A stretch of 64,000 nucleotides of DNA from Gammaproteobacteria bacterium. GTDB taxonomy: Bacteria; Pseudomonadota; Gammaproteobacteria; Enterobacterales; Alteromonadaceae. Where the stretch lies: positions 62,001-126,000 of the forward strand of contig JAHKAA010000050.1 of NCBI GenBank assembly GCA_018825965.1. The letters are read 5' to 3'. Positions 19,243 through 27,837 of this stretch are shown here, one piece after another. Numbering within the stretch: the stretch's first letter is position 1; every line of letters starts with the position of its first letter. Under the pieces are notes generated by a model, which saw only the letters and a program-made list of their open reading frames with translations, had not been told where the DNA came from and searched no databases. The position numbers were made by a program, and so were the translations under genes.

Positions 19243-19348
19243 CGTTAAGGCCGGTTGTCGCAGGTTGGGCCTGATAAAACATAGTGCTTTACAGCAAGGT
19301 CCTGAAGCTTCTATGCTGCGGTTATGAGTTCTAAACCCGGTAAATACT

Positions 19349-20200
19349 GTGTGGCAGCAGGTTGTATTGCTAAGTTGTTTGAGTTTTTTTGCCGTTGCAG
19401 AACCTTTGGATGTACAGTTTCAAAGTAAAATGTCCCCGGATTGGCTGACCCGGGAGCCGGCTGGCAACGAAAGTTTAGAGTTGAGTCTAATGCGGCTGAT
19501 TTTCGCGCATAACTCCGGATTACGCCCGGATTTTGCATTAGTTAATCATACCAAAGCCAGTGAATTGACCCGGACTTCCCCCAATAGCTGCATGGCCAGC
19601 ATTCTGAAAAATCCACAACGAGAAGCTGAGTTTTTGTTCAGCAAGCCATTTTCCGCTATTGAAGGACTGAAACTGTATTTGCCAGCAGAGAGCCTGTTCC
19701 ATCAGCCACTACAAAGCAAGTTAAAGCAATGGGGCGGCAAAGTCAGATTACGTGAATTATTACTGACTGAACCAGACTTTATCCTGGGGTTGGATAGGGA
19801 ACGCTCTTACGGCTCTAACTTAGATCTGTTGTTCAAAGAGAATGCGGTGAGCCGTAATTTATACTTTAAACAAAGTGGCGCACAGATAGCCCGGCTTTGG
19901 CCTATGCTGCAGCAACACAGAGTTTCAGCTGTGCTTGAATATCCTTTTATGTTGGCGACTACTGATGCCAGTCAACTGGAAGGTTACAGTGTGGCTGAGG
20001 CAGAACCTTTACAACTGGCGTATTTTGCCTGCAATAAAAGTGAAACAGGACAAGCTATTATCGACCAGTTGAATCAAAGTATTGAATCTCTGGTTGGTAC
20101 TCGAGGCTATCTGGGCTTGCATTTAAAAACAGTGCCGACAGAGCGGCAACAAGACTTTTTGCAGAACTACAACAGGCTGATGCCTGGAGATTTGGACTAA
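19349..20200 (+). CDS. Periplasmic substrate-binding-like protein
   Basis: 283 residues with a short signal-peptide-like start (VVLLSCLSFFAVA, cleavage near residue 17). The rest resembles family 3 solute-binding proteins of the TIGR02285 kind: MSPDWLTREP, CMASILKNPQREAEFLFSKPF, and AYFACNKSETGQ. These proteins are usually soluble, with no transporter next to them, and none is seen here. The start is GTG at 19349 without a clear ribosome-binding site, so the first residues are uncertain. It lies alone between gsk and the convergent srmB gene. The ligand is unknown; a sensory or orphan-binding role is possible. Confidence 0.6.
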   Translation: MWQQVVLLSCLSFFAVAEPLDVQFQSKMSPDWLTREPAGNESLELSLMRLIFAHNSGLRPDFALVNHTKASELTRTSPNSCMASILKNPQREAEFLFSKPFSAIEGLKLYLPAESLFHQPLQSKLKQWGGKVRLRELLLTEPDFILGLDRERSYGSNLDLLFKENAVSRNLYFKQSGAQIARLWPMLQQHRVSAVLEYPFMLATTDASQLEGYSVAEAEPLQLAYFACNKSETGQAIIDQLNQSIESLVGTRGYLGLHLKTVPTERQQDFLQNYNRLMPGDLD

Positions 20201-20218
20201 GCAGAAGTGTGAGTGAAT

Positions 20219-20255
20219 TCACCAGATCCGCTGTATTTGACAGCGAACCTGGTGA
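20219..20255. other. Two-part stem-loop between convergent genes
   Basis: TCACCAG (20219-20225) pairs with CTGGTGA (20249-20255), and inside it CGCTGT (20229-20234) pairs with ACAGCG (20240-20245). The two stems are separated by symmetric ATC/AAC bulges. There is no T tract, so it is not a classic terminator, but it sits where one is expected. Confidence 0.6.
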
Positions 20256-20270
20256 TCAGGGAATAAATAA

Positions 20271-21530
20271 TTAACCTTTAGCTCTGGCGGCTTTTTTCAG
20301 TGCTTTTTTCTTGGCCGCTGTTTTAGGTTTTTTCTGTTTGGTCGGTGCTTTGGCTTCTTTATGTTTAGGGCGTAAGCCTTCAATAAAACGGCGTTTTAAC
20401 GGCTGCTCTGTATAACGCTCTACTTTACCTACTACTCCAATATCGTGAGCTTCCACTAAGGAAATTGCAGTGCCTTTTTTACCAGCCCGGCCGGTACGGC
20501 CAATACGGTGGACATAAACATCGGCAGTGCGTGGCATATCGTAGTTAATTACATGAGTGATATCATCTATATCCAGACCACGGGCCGCTATGTCGGTCGC
20601 AACCAGAATACGCACCTGATTGTTGCTGAAACGGGCTAAAGCCAACTGACGTTTGTCCTGTGCCATTTCACCCTGTAACCAGCAACATTTTAAGCCTGCG
20701 GCTTCCAATTGACCTGTTAAGGTGGCTAGACGCTCACGGGTTTTCACAAAAACAATAACTTTGCTGACGTCTTCCTGTTTCAGGATATGAATAAGCAGCG
20801 CCAATTTGTGATCGGCATCGTCAGCCGCGTGCATCCACTGCAGAATTTTGGCTTTTTCACGACGTGGAGGTGCAGCTTCCACCAGCACAGGCTCACGCAA
20901 AGCCCGTTCAGAAAACTTGTTGACGCCATTGCCTTCCAGAGTGGCGGAGAACAACATGGTCTGACGACGACGTTTGGCTTCGAGAATAATGCGGTTCATT
21001 TCACCAACAAAACCCATATCCAGCATACGGTCGGCTTCGTCGAGGATCAGCACTTCCACTTCGTCAGCATGGAAACTTTCGTTATCCAGATATTCAATTA
21101 AACGACCTGGTGTAGCGACCAGAATATCGTTGTTTTTTTCTAAGGTTTCTTTATGACTGCCGTAGTTGATACCACCGGTGATCACACCAGCGTGCAGGTC
21201 GGTCAGCATAATCAGTTGCTGCACCTGTTCAAAAATCTGATAAGCCAGTTCGCGGGTTGGCGTCATGATCAAGACTCGGGCAAAACCCGGATCACGGCGC
21301 GGAAAATCCAATAAGTACTGAATAGCCGGCAATAAAAACGCCAGGGTTTTGCCTGTGCCTGTAGGCGCACTGGCCAGTATGTCGCGGCCTTCCAAAGCTA
21401 CAGGAATAGCCAGTTTCTGAATGCTGGTCGCTTCTTTAAAACCCGCTTTACTCAGGGTTTTTTCTAAGCTCTCATCCAGTTGAAACTCAGCAAAGGTCAT
21501 TTTTTCCTGTGCAGTGTTAATTTCGCTCAC
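20271..21530 (-). CDS. srmB: ATP-dependent RNA helicase SrmB (DEAD-box)
   Basis: 419 residues. The Q motif and motif I are SAPTGTGKT; DEAD is in LILDEADRMLDMGF; SAT and the C-terminal HRIGRTGRAG are present. The flanking sequence matches SrmB rather than RhlB/RhlE (TMLFSATLEGNGV, KGTAISLVEAHD). The C-terminal 40 residues are a basic K/A-rich tail. SrmB helps early 50S ribosome assembly. The divergent neighbour is trmN6, the same pairing as in E. coli, which supports the name. Confidence 0.93.
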   Translation of the reverse strand: MSEINTAQEKMTFAEFQLDESLEKTLSKAGFKEATSIQKLAIPVALEGRDILASAPTGTGKTLAFLLPAIQYLLDFPRRDPGFARVLIMTPTRELAYQIFEQVQQLIMLTDLHAGVITGGINYGSHKETLEKNNDILVATPGRLIEYLDNESFHADEVEVLILDEADRMLDMGFVGEMNRIILEAKRRRQTMLFSATLEGNGVNKFSERALREPVLVEAAPPRREKAKILQWMHAADDADHKLALLIHILKQEDVSKVIVFVKTRERLATLTGQLEAAGLKCCWLQGEMAQDKRQLALARFSNNQVRILVATDIAARGLDIDDITHVINYDMPRTADVYVHRIGRTGRAGKKGTAISLVEAHDIGVVGKVERYTEQPLKRRFIEGLRPKHKEAKAPTKQKKPKTAAKKKALKKAARAKG

Positions 21531-21643
21531 GCTGTTCTTACCTTCTGTTTAAATCACGTTTAATAAGATCGTGTTCTGTACTGACATACAAAACAGCTTC
21601 TTATACACTGCCACTCTTTTGGCCTTAGTGTGCAAGGACCCTG

Positions 21644-22372
21644 GTGAGCGGCTTTTGGTGTAAAGAATTTTTTGTTGGCCACGACCGTTGTGCGATGAAA
21701 GTCAGCACGGACGCCTTCCTGTTGGGCGCCTGGGCAACTTTACCCAAGGCTGGCACGGCGCTGGATATAGGCGCAGGTAGTGGCATTTTGTCTCTGATGC
21801 TGGCGCAGCGACTGCAAAAATCCGGGCTGAACCCATTGGTTTATGCAATAGAACTGGACCAGGATGCGGCCTTACAGGCGCAGGATAATGTGGCGGCCAG
21901 TCGTTGGGCGGCACAAATCCAGGTCATTCAGGCCGATATTCTAACCTATGCGGCGACGGATAACCAACCAGAGCATGGATTTGAACTGATTATCAGCAAT
22001 CCGCCTTATTTTCAGCAGAGTTTGGGCGCCATTGATCCAAAGCGGCATCAGGCCCGCCATACCGATAGCTTGTCATTTATTGATTTGGCTGTTGTTGCCA
22101 AAAAGTTGGCTACAGCAGATGGCCATTTTTGTTTGGTGTTGCCAACGGACGCCGATTTTATCTCTGTAGCAGAACAGGTTGGCTGGACTTTAGAGCGCCG
22201 TTGTCTGGTCAAAACTGCTGCACACAAGGTGGCTAAATTACAGTTATTGGATTTTAGTGCCGGTGCCGTAACCGGCCAGGTTGAACAGACAGAACTCTTG
22301 ATACAGCAAAGCCCAGGGCAGTACAGTGATGCTTATCGAACCCTTCTGGCCGATTTTTATTTAAGGTTTTAA
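21644..22372 (+). CDS. trmN6: tRNA1(Val) (adenine-N6)-methyltransferase
   Basis: 242 residues (YfiC/TrmN6). The SAM-binding motif is ALDIGAGSGILSLML and the adenine-N6 catalytic motif is ISNPPYF. The N-terminal GFWCKEFFVGHDRCAMKVSTDAF is typical of the family. It methylates A37 of tRNA1-Val. The start is GTG at 21644 with AAGGA four bases upstream. It is divergent from srmB and followed immediately by the YcaQ-like gene, with which it is probably co-transcribed. Confidence 0.93.
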   Translation: MSGFWCKEFFVGHDRCAMKVSTDAFLLGAWATLPKAGTALDIGAGSGILSLMLAQRLQKSGLNPLVYAIELDQDAALQAQDNVAASRWAAQIQVIQADILTYAATDNQPEHGFELIISNPPYFQQSLGAIDPKRHQARHTDSLSFIDLAVVAKKLATADGHFCLVLPTDADFISVAEQVGWTLERRCLVKTAAHKVAKLQLLDFSAGAVTGQVEQTELLIQQSPGQYSDAYRTLLADFYLRF

Positions 22373-22375
22373 GTG

Positions 22376-23563
22376 ATGACGTTGTCCTGCCCCTTTAGCC
22401 CCAAAGAGTTACGCCAGTTGGTATTGCAGCACCAGGGCTTGCTTCAACCCGCGTCCGGCAAAGCAGCTGTGGCAGAGGTTCTGAAACAAATCAGTTATGT
22501 GCAGCTGGATTCTATTTATGTGGTGGAACGGGCGCATCATCATGTGCTTTTTAACAGAGTGAAAAACTACCAGCCGACGCTATTAGACAAGGCGCTGGAG
22601 CAAAAACAAAGTTTTGAATACTGGTCGCACGCCGCTGCATTTTTACCCGCCGAAGATTATCGTTTTAGTTTGCAGCGCAAACGCTTACTGCAAAACGGCA
22701 ACAACCACTGGTTTAACCCAGAGCAACAACTGATGAATGACGTACTGGCCCGCATTGAAGCCGAGGGCCCACTGAAGGCCAGTGATTTTGCCAGTGAAAA
22801 TGGAAATGCGGGCAAGAAAAACGGTGCCTGGTGGGACTGGCAGCCGGCCAAGCAAGCACTGGAACAGCTCTTTATGCAAGGCAAGCTGATGGTGGCCAAA
22901 AGAGACAAATTCCAGAAGGTTTATGATCTGGCGGAACGGGTCTGGCCTGATCACCATCAACATCAGCCACCTACAGACTCAGAGTTTGCTGATTATCTAA
23001 TAGAGCGTTGTCTGCAAAGTCAGGCTGTGGCGACAGTGCAGCAAATAGGTTATCTGCGTAAAAATATGCAGCCCGTATTAAAGCAGCAGCTCAAACAACA
23101 GTTGGAGCAGGGCAGGCTGTTAAGTTTTCTGCTGGATGGCAAGACGTATTACCACAGACCCCAGTTAGCGCTGACTGACAATCTCCCCTCAAAACTGCCC
23201 AATAAAGTCTGGTTATTGTCGCCTTTTGATAACTTAGTGATCCAACGCGACCGGCTGAAGCAGTTATTTAATTTTGATTACCAGATTGAAGTTTATGTGC
23301 CCGCAGCCAAACGTCAGATAGGGTATTACAGCTTGCCGATTTTGTATAAAGACCAGTTTATAGGTCAGGTGGATGTCAAAGCAGACAGAGCCAGAAAAAC
23401 CTTATTACTGCAGCATTTAGTGTTGGATGACCAGGTAAAACTGACGGACACATTAAAAACGGCGCTGACCAAAGCTGTACTGGACTACGCCTCTTTTAAT
23501 GGCTGCGAGACCTGGCAACTGGTAAAAACCAGCGCCAGAACCCGTGACTGGCTTATGTATTAA
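22376..23563 (+). CDS. YcaQ/AlkZ-like DNA glycosylase (winged-helix)
   Basis: About 395 residues of the HTH_42 (YcaQ/AlkZ) family. The catalytic Q-phi-D motif reads QLD in SYVQLDSIYVVERAHHHVLFNR, as in the E. coli YcaQ branch that unhooks interstrand cross-links and alkylated bases. Three winged-helix domains are expected. ATG 22376 is chosen; GTG at 22373, one base after the trmN6 stop, is also possible, and both share an AAGG site. The stop codon overlaps the convergent esterase gene's stop (shared TTAA). Substrate assignment is by family. Confidence 0.82.
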   Translation: MTLSCPFSPKELRQLVLQHQGLLQPASGKAAVAEVLKQISYVQLDSIYVVERAHHHVLFNRVKNYQPTLLDKALEQKQSFEYWSHAAAFLPAEDYRFSLQRKRLLQNGNNHWFNPEQQLMNDVLARIEAEGPLKASDFASENGNAGKKNGAWWDWQPAKQALEQLFMQGKLMVAKRDKFQKVYDLAERVWPDHHQHQPPTDSEFADYLIERCLQSQAVATVQQIGYLRKNMQPVLKQQLKQQLEQGRLLSFLLDGKTYYHRPQLALTDNLPSKLPNKVWLLSPFDNLVIQRDRLKQLFNFDYQIEVYVPAAKRQIGYYSLPILYKDQFIGQVDVKADRARKTLLLQHLVLDDQVKLTDTLKTALTKAVLDYASFNGCETWQLVKTSARTRDWLMY

Positions 23564-25254
23564 AGCTTGGTTCGGTAGACGTACTTAGCCAAAGCATGTT
23601 GTTGTTTTTGCAGCTCAAGTACAAACAGCTGAGCAACCTTTACAGCCCCTTGCACCGACAAATGAGTATTGTCGGTTTTGCCTTGAGGATACTTCTGATA
23701 CAAGCCAGCTGGCACCTGAATAAAATAAGGCTGACTGCCTTGTGGCCCTAACTCTTGCCATAAATCACAGCTTTGCTGCTGCAAATCAAAAAAGTCGATT
23801 TGAGCCAGGTCGGCTTGCTGTTTAGCCTGGGCTGCATAAGCTGCTAAATCCCGCACTAAAGTTTTACCTTTAAAATTTCGTCTGCAAATGGAGCTGGCAA
23901 GCAGTGGAATAGCGGCCTTGGCTTTGACCTCGCGGATAAACTGCTGCAACAGCTGTGGGTAACGCGTATTCACCCCGGCATAACGCTTAGGGTCGTCTTG
24001 TTTTTGATCGTTATGGCCAAACTGGATCAATACATAATCACCAGCTTGCAGCTCATCGAGCAGCATTTGCCAGCGGCCTTCGTTTAAAAAGCGTAAGGTG
24101 CTGCGGCCATTGGCGGCTAAGTTAATCACTTGCAGTTGCGGCAGCATAAAGTCAGGCAATAACTGGCCCCAGCCACGCTCCGGATAAGCCAGGTTGGTTT
24201 TATCTGACATAGTGGAATCGCCGACCAGATAAAGTTTGGCTGGCATAGGCTGGGCTTTGGCTTTTAACCAGCCGCGTATGGTGTTTAACAACTGCTCTGG
24301 TTGCCACTGGCCCTGATAAACCCAATCTTCGGTGATCTGAGATACTGCTTTAGGCCAGTTGTTTTGCAACCAACCGTAATGGGCTCCACTGGAACCACTA
24401 AAATAACTGCGTTCACCCCATAAGTTGGCTCTGTCGCGGCTGGGTTCATCCGGATAGGTTTTGCGGAATATAGGTTTATCCGCCATCAAAGGCGAATACT
24501 GATTATTTTGCAGGTAAAACTGGGCGTCGTAATGGCGGCGACCGAGTAAAAAGCCTTGAATACCGGATAGCTTAGAGTCTGTGACCACTAACTTCGCGTT
24601 TTTGTCCAATTCACCATCATGCCAAAGTGAGGCTTCTGTCGCCTGACTATAAAACTGGCTCTGTTTTATCCAGGCTGTGCCGCGTGGGCAAACATAATCC
24701 ACATGGCCTTCAAAGTAGCAGTTGCTGTGGTAATACAGGCCTTTTTTGTTCCATAAACTTAAACTGTCGGCACCACCCGCTATCACCCGGCATTGGTCGG
24801 TGATAATACGGCTGGCCTGCTCAAAACCACGAATGGCAAACTGATGGTCGTGATCGCCATAGACTGCGCCGTAGCTATTAAACACAGTTAAATCCAACAG
24901 CACTATATCGGATGCTTTGATATTAACCACGGCAGAGCCCCAGTCGTCAGGCTGCTGTTTTAAATGGTTTTTACGAAGTTCGGCAAACTCAATAGTGGTG
25001 CTGGTTTTACCGCTGCCGGCCAAAACCACTTTGTCACGATTGAGGTAGAGTTTTTCTTTATAAATACCAGGGCCAATCTCTATCAATGCCCATTGCCCAG
25101 TGATGGGCAAGGAGTCCAGCGCCTGTTGAATGGAGTGAAAAGGCGCTGAGCCATCTAAAGCCACCTGCACGCGAAGTGGCTGCTCACTGGCGTGAAGCTT
25201 CAGGCAAAACAGGCACACCAGAAGCAGACTTAGCCTTATAAACAGGGACCACAT
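23560..25254 (-). CDS. Pectinesterase-rhamnogalacturonan acetylesterase fusion (CE8-CE12)
   Basis: 564 residues with a signal peptide (IRLSLLLVCLFCLKLHA). Residues about 25-325 are a CE8 pectin methylesterase: IEIGPGIYKEKL, a GADSLSLW segment at the usual first catalytic Asp, HVDYVCPRG at the second, and LGRRH for the LGRPW arginine. Residues about 340-550 are an SGNH-type CE12 acetylesterase: GDSTMSD (Ser), AANGRSTL (Gly), FGHND (Asn), TDNTHLS (Asp-His). One secreted protein would remove both methyl and acetyl groups from pectin. It lies four bases downstream of the GH105 gene in the same minus-strand operon. Confidence 0.88.
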   Translation of the reverse strand: MWSLFIRLSLLLVCLFCLKLHASEQPLRVQVALDGSAPFHSIQQALDSLPITGQWALIEIGPGIYKEKLYLNRDKVVLAGSGKTSTTIEFAELRKNHLKQQPDDWGSAVVNIKASDIVLLDLTVFNSYGAVYGDHDHQFAIRGFEQASRIITDQCRVIAGGADSLSLWNKKGLYYHSNCYFEGHVDYVCPRGTAWIKQSQFYSQATEASLWHDGELDKNAKLVVTDSKLSGIQGFLLGRRHYDAQFYLQNNQYSPLMADKPIFRKTYPDEPSRDRANLWGERSYFSGSSGAHYGWLQNNWPKAVSQITEDWVYQGQWQPEQLLNTIRGWLKAKAQPMPAKLYLVGDSTMSDKTNLAYPERGWGQLLPDFMLPQLQVINLAANGRSTLRFLNEGRWQMLLDELQAGDYVLIQFGHNDQKQDDPKRYAGVNTRYPQLLQQFIREVKAKAAIPLLASSICRRNFKGKTLVRDLAAYAAQAKQQADLAQIDFFDLQQQSCDLWQELGPQGSQPYFIQVPAGLYQKYPQGKTDNTHLSVQGAVKVAQLFVLELQKQQHALAKYVYRTKL

Positions 25255-25258
25255 GGCT

Positions 25259-27724
25259 TTAATCCTTTAACAACTGTGCCATTTGCACACCAGCCATAAT
25301 AAAAGGTCCTGTACCTTTGCTGTCGTTGCGGTAGATAGGCTCACTCATGTAATAGTGATAACTGCCATCCCGACCTGCACCTAAACCTGCGACTTGCACC
25401 ATGTTGGTCAGGCTGATGCTGCCATCCGGATGCATCAGTACAAATTCATTTAACAGGCCTTGCCAGGCTTTTTTGCTGATAGTCAGGTACTGCTCTTTTG
25501 GCAAATAGCCTTTATTGATGGCTTTGGCATAAAAATAAACAAACATGCTGCTGCCGCTCGACTCCAGGTAATTACCACGCTCACCGGCTTTATCCATGAT
25601 CTGATACCAGACGCCTGTTTCAGCATCCTGATACCTGGCTAAATCTGCTGCCAGTTCAGTCACCATATTCAGTAATGGCTGACGTAATTCAGTGTTATCC
25701 GCTGGTATATAATCCAAAACATCCACCAGCGCCATAGCTAACCAGCCAATAGCACGGCCCCAAAAGTAAGCGGAGCGACCAGTTTCTTTATCGGCCCAGT
25801 CCATTTGTCTGGACTCGTCCCATGCATGGAAATACAAACCTGTTTTGTCATCGCGTAACTGTTCGCGGGTCACTACAAACTCATGCACTGCCTGCTCCAG
25901 ACTAGCGCCTTGTTCAAACAGGCTGCTGTAATAGGCTAAAAACGGCATGCCCATATAAACTCCATCTAACCACAACTGATGTGGGTAAATCTTTTTATGC
26001 CAGAAAGCACCATTTGAGGTTTTAGGATGATGCTTTAACTGCTCACGTAAGGCTTGAGTGGCCAGTTGATATTTGGGCTCTTTTGTTTGTTCAAATACCC
26101 GCAGCAGCAGGTTGCCGCTATTGATGCTGTCGATATTAAATTTGCTGGCGTCGTAGCTCTGAATAGTGCCGTCTTCGGTAACAAAGGTATCGGCCATTTT
26201 ATTGATCACAGCCTGATATGCCGGATCTGCGGCGTATTTATTTAAATCATCAAAAGCCTGCAGCAGTAAACCCGTGGTGTATTCAAAAGCGACCGGGCGG
26301 TCACGCTCTGTATCCCAGCCACCTAAGTAATACTGACCTGCCTGGCGATTCAGCTCAGAGTTAGCCAGTTGCTGACTCCAGTACAAAGCCCGTTCGCTGG
26401 TCAGAGGCTGATTGGTTTGTGTGGTGGTGAATACTGTTTTTAAACTTAAGCGTGGAGTCAGAGTTAAACGTTCTACTTCCTGCTGCAGATACTCCACAAA
26501 CTGCTGCTCATTGGTGATGCCATTCAGTTCATGTTGCCAGGCCCCTAACAGGTAATAGTCCAGATGTTGCCCTGATACATTCATCACAGCGACATGGTTG
26601 TGTTCGTCTGTGGTTAACTCTTTGAGCTTGCCGCGTTTAAATAAAATCGCCATGCCCAAATTGGCACCATCCAGACTTTGTTTGCCATAAGTCGCGAGGT
26701 AAGTGTAGGTATGACCGCTGCTTTCCAGTGTGCCGGTCAGCAGTTGAGTGTCTGGAAGTTTTACTATACCAAGCGCCAGATTATCCAGTGGCTGGCTTAA
26801 GGTCAGGCGGTTTTGTAATAAACGGCTGCCCGCTGTCATGGATAAATGTGCTCTGATATCCAGAGTTTTACCGGCAATTTGCCAGTTTTTGTAGTCTATG
26901 GTCAGAGCTGAATACAGAGCGCCATTTTCGATAATATTGACTGTATGTCCGTCCAGCTTAGAGACTCGCTCTACCTGAGACCCATTCCAGTAGCCAAAAC
27001 CACCGGCACCCACAGCTTTGCCCACTTTGAGTACATCCATGCCCCAGTCTGCTGGTTCATGGTAAGACTGGTAACCGTCTAACCCCACTTGATGCAGTAT
27101 TGGTTGGCCGGTTTTATTGCCAAAAATATCAAAGCCATTGCGCCAGTCGAGATAAATACGGTACCCCACTTTGTCCGACTCAATGCCCGGACCTTCGTAG
27201 CGGATAAATTCACTGTGATCTGTGTACTGAGATGGAGGAGTCAGATGGCTTACATTTGCAAAACTACCACCGATATATTTTTTATCCTGCCACTGACCGC
27301 CGGTTTTTTGCGAAATTTCGGCCTGAGTTTGTTTAGGTTGTTCTGCGGTTGTGCCTGCGGTAATTTGCAGCGCTAAAGTTTCACCAGCACTCAGAGTAGG
27401 GCTGATAAGTAAGGTATCTTTTTGACCATCGGCATTGCGGTCAATCCACTGAGATGGCAACTGGCCTTTAGTGCTGGTTGCGATAAAAGCTGAATGTTGT
27501 ACCTGGCTTTCTGTCAGACCTAAATCTGCAGCTGACACATAGATGGCTTCCCGGGCTCTGGCAAAATCAGAAGGGTTGTGAATGCTTAAGCTAGCGATAG
27601 CTGCTTCTTCTGGCGGAACAACTCTCACCTGTTGTTCCGGTGCCGGGGCTGGTTTACCGCAGGCTGCTAAAAAACTTAAGGTGAGGCAGAAGATCAGTAA
27701 GGGTCGCTTTAAAACATAGATCAC
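25259..27724 (-). CDS. DUF4861-GH105 unsaturated rhamnogalacturonyl/galacturonyl hydrolase, lipoprotein
   Basis: About 821 residues. I start at GTG 27724, which gives a lipoprotein signal with lipobox LAAC (Cys 22) and an AGG upstream; an ATG at 27805 would put a 27-residue extension before it. Residues about 60-440 are a DUF4861 domain (NPSDFARAREAIY, YRIYLDWRNGFDIFGNKT). Residues about 460-815 are GH105: GYYLGGWDTERDRP-like start, HQLWLDGVYMGMPFLAYY with the catalytic Asp, and FWGRAIGWLAMALVDVLD. GH105 enzymes release the unsaturated uronic sugar from lyase products. The membrane anchor suggests periplasmic or outer-membrane action. It lies between the TonB receptor and the esterase gene. 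Confidence 0.88.
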   Translation of the reverse strand: MIYVLKRPLLIFCLTLSFLAACGKPAPAPEQQVRVVPPEEAAIASLSIHNPSDFARAREAIYVSAADLGLTESQVQHSAFIATSTKGQLPSQWIDRNADGQKDTLLISPTLSAGETLALQITAGTTAEQPKQTQAEISQKTGGQWQDKKYIGGSFANVSHLTPPSQYTDHSEFIRYEGPGIESDKVGYRIYLDWRNGFDIFGNKTGQPILHQVGLDGYQSYHEPADWGMDVLKVGKAVGAGGFGYWNGSQVERVSKLDGHTVNIIENGALYSALTIDYKNWQIAGKTLDIRAHLSMTAGSRLLQNRLTLSQPLDNLALGIVKLPDTQLLTGTLESSGHTYTYLATYGKQSLDGANLGMAILFKRGKLKELTTDEHNHVAVMNVSGQHLDYYLLGAWQHELNGITNEQQFVEYLQQEVERLTLTPRLSLKTVFTTTQTNQPLTSERALYWSQQLANSELNRQAGQYYLGGWDTERDRPVAFEYTTGLLLQAFDDLNKYAADPAYQAVINKMADTFVTEDGTIQSYDASKFNIDSINSGNLLLRVFEQTKEPKYQLATQALREQLKHHPKTSNGAFWHKKIYPHQLWLDGVYMGMPFLAYYSSLFEQGASLEQAVHEFVVTREQLRDDKTGLYFHAWDESRQMDWADKETGRSAYFWGRAIGWLAMALVDVLDYIPADNTELRQPLLNMVTELAADLARYQDAETGVWYQIMDKAGERGNYLESSGSSMFVYFYAKAINKGYLPKEQYLTISKKAWQGLLNEFVLMHPDGSISLTNMVQVAGLGAGRDGSYHYYMSEPIYRNDSKGTGPFIMAGVQMAQLLKD

Positions 27725-27837
27725 GGCTAGTACCTGTTGTGAAAGTAAAAACAAAATCGTGACTTGCAGCAGAGCACCACAAGTCACGCCAAAGCCGCCT
27801 TCCATGGCTAAGCCAGTTATATGTATCCAACCCTGGA

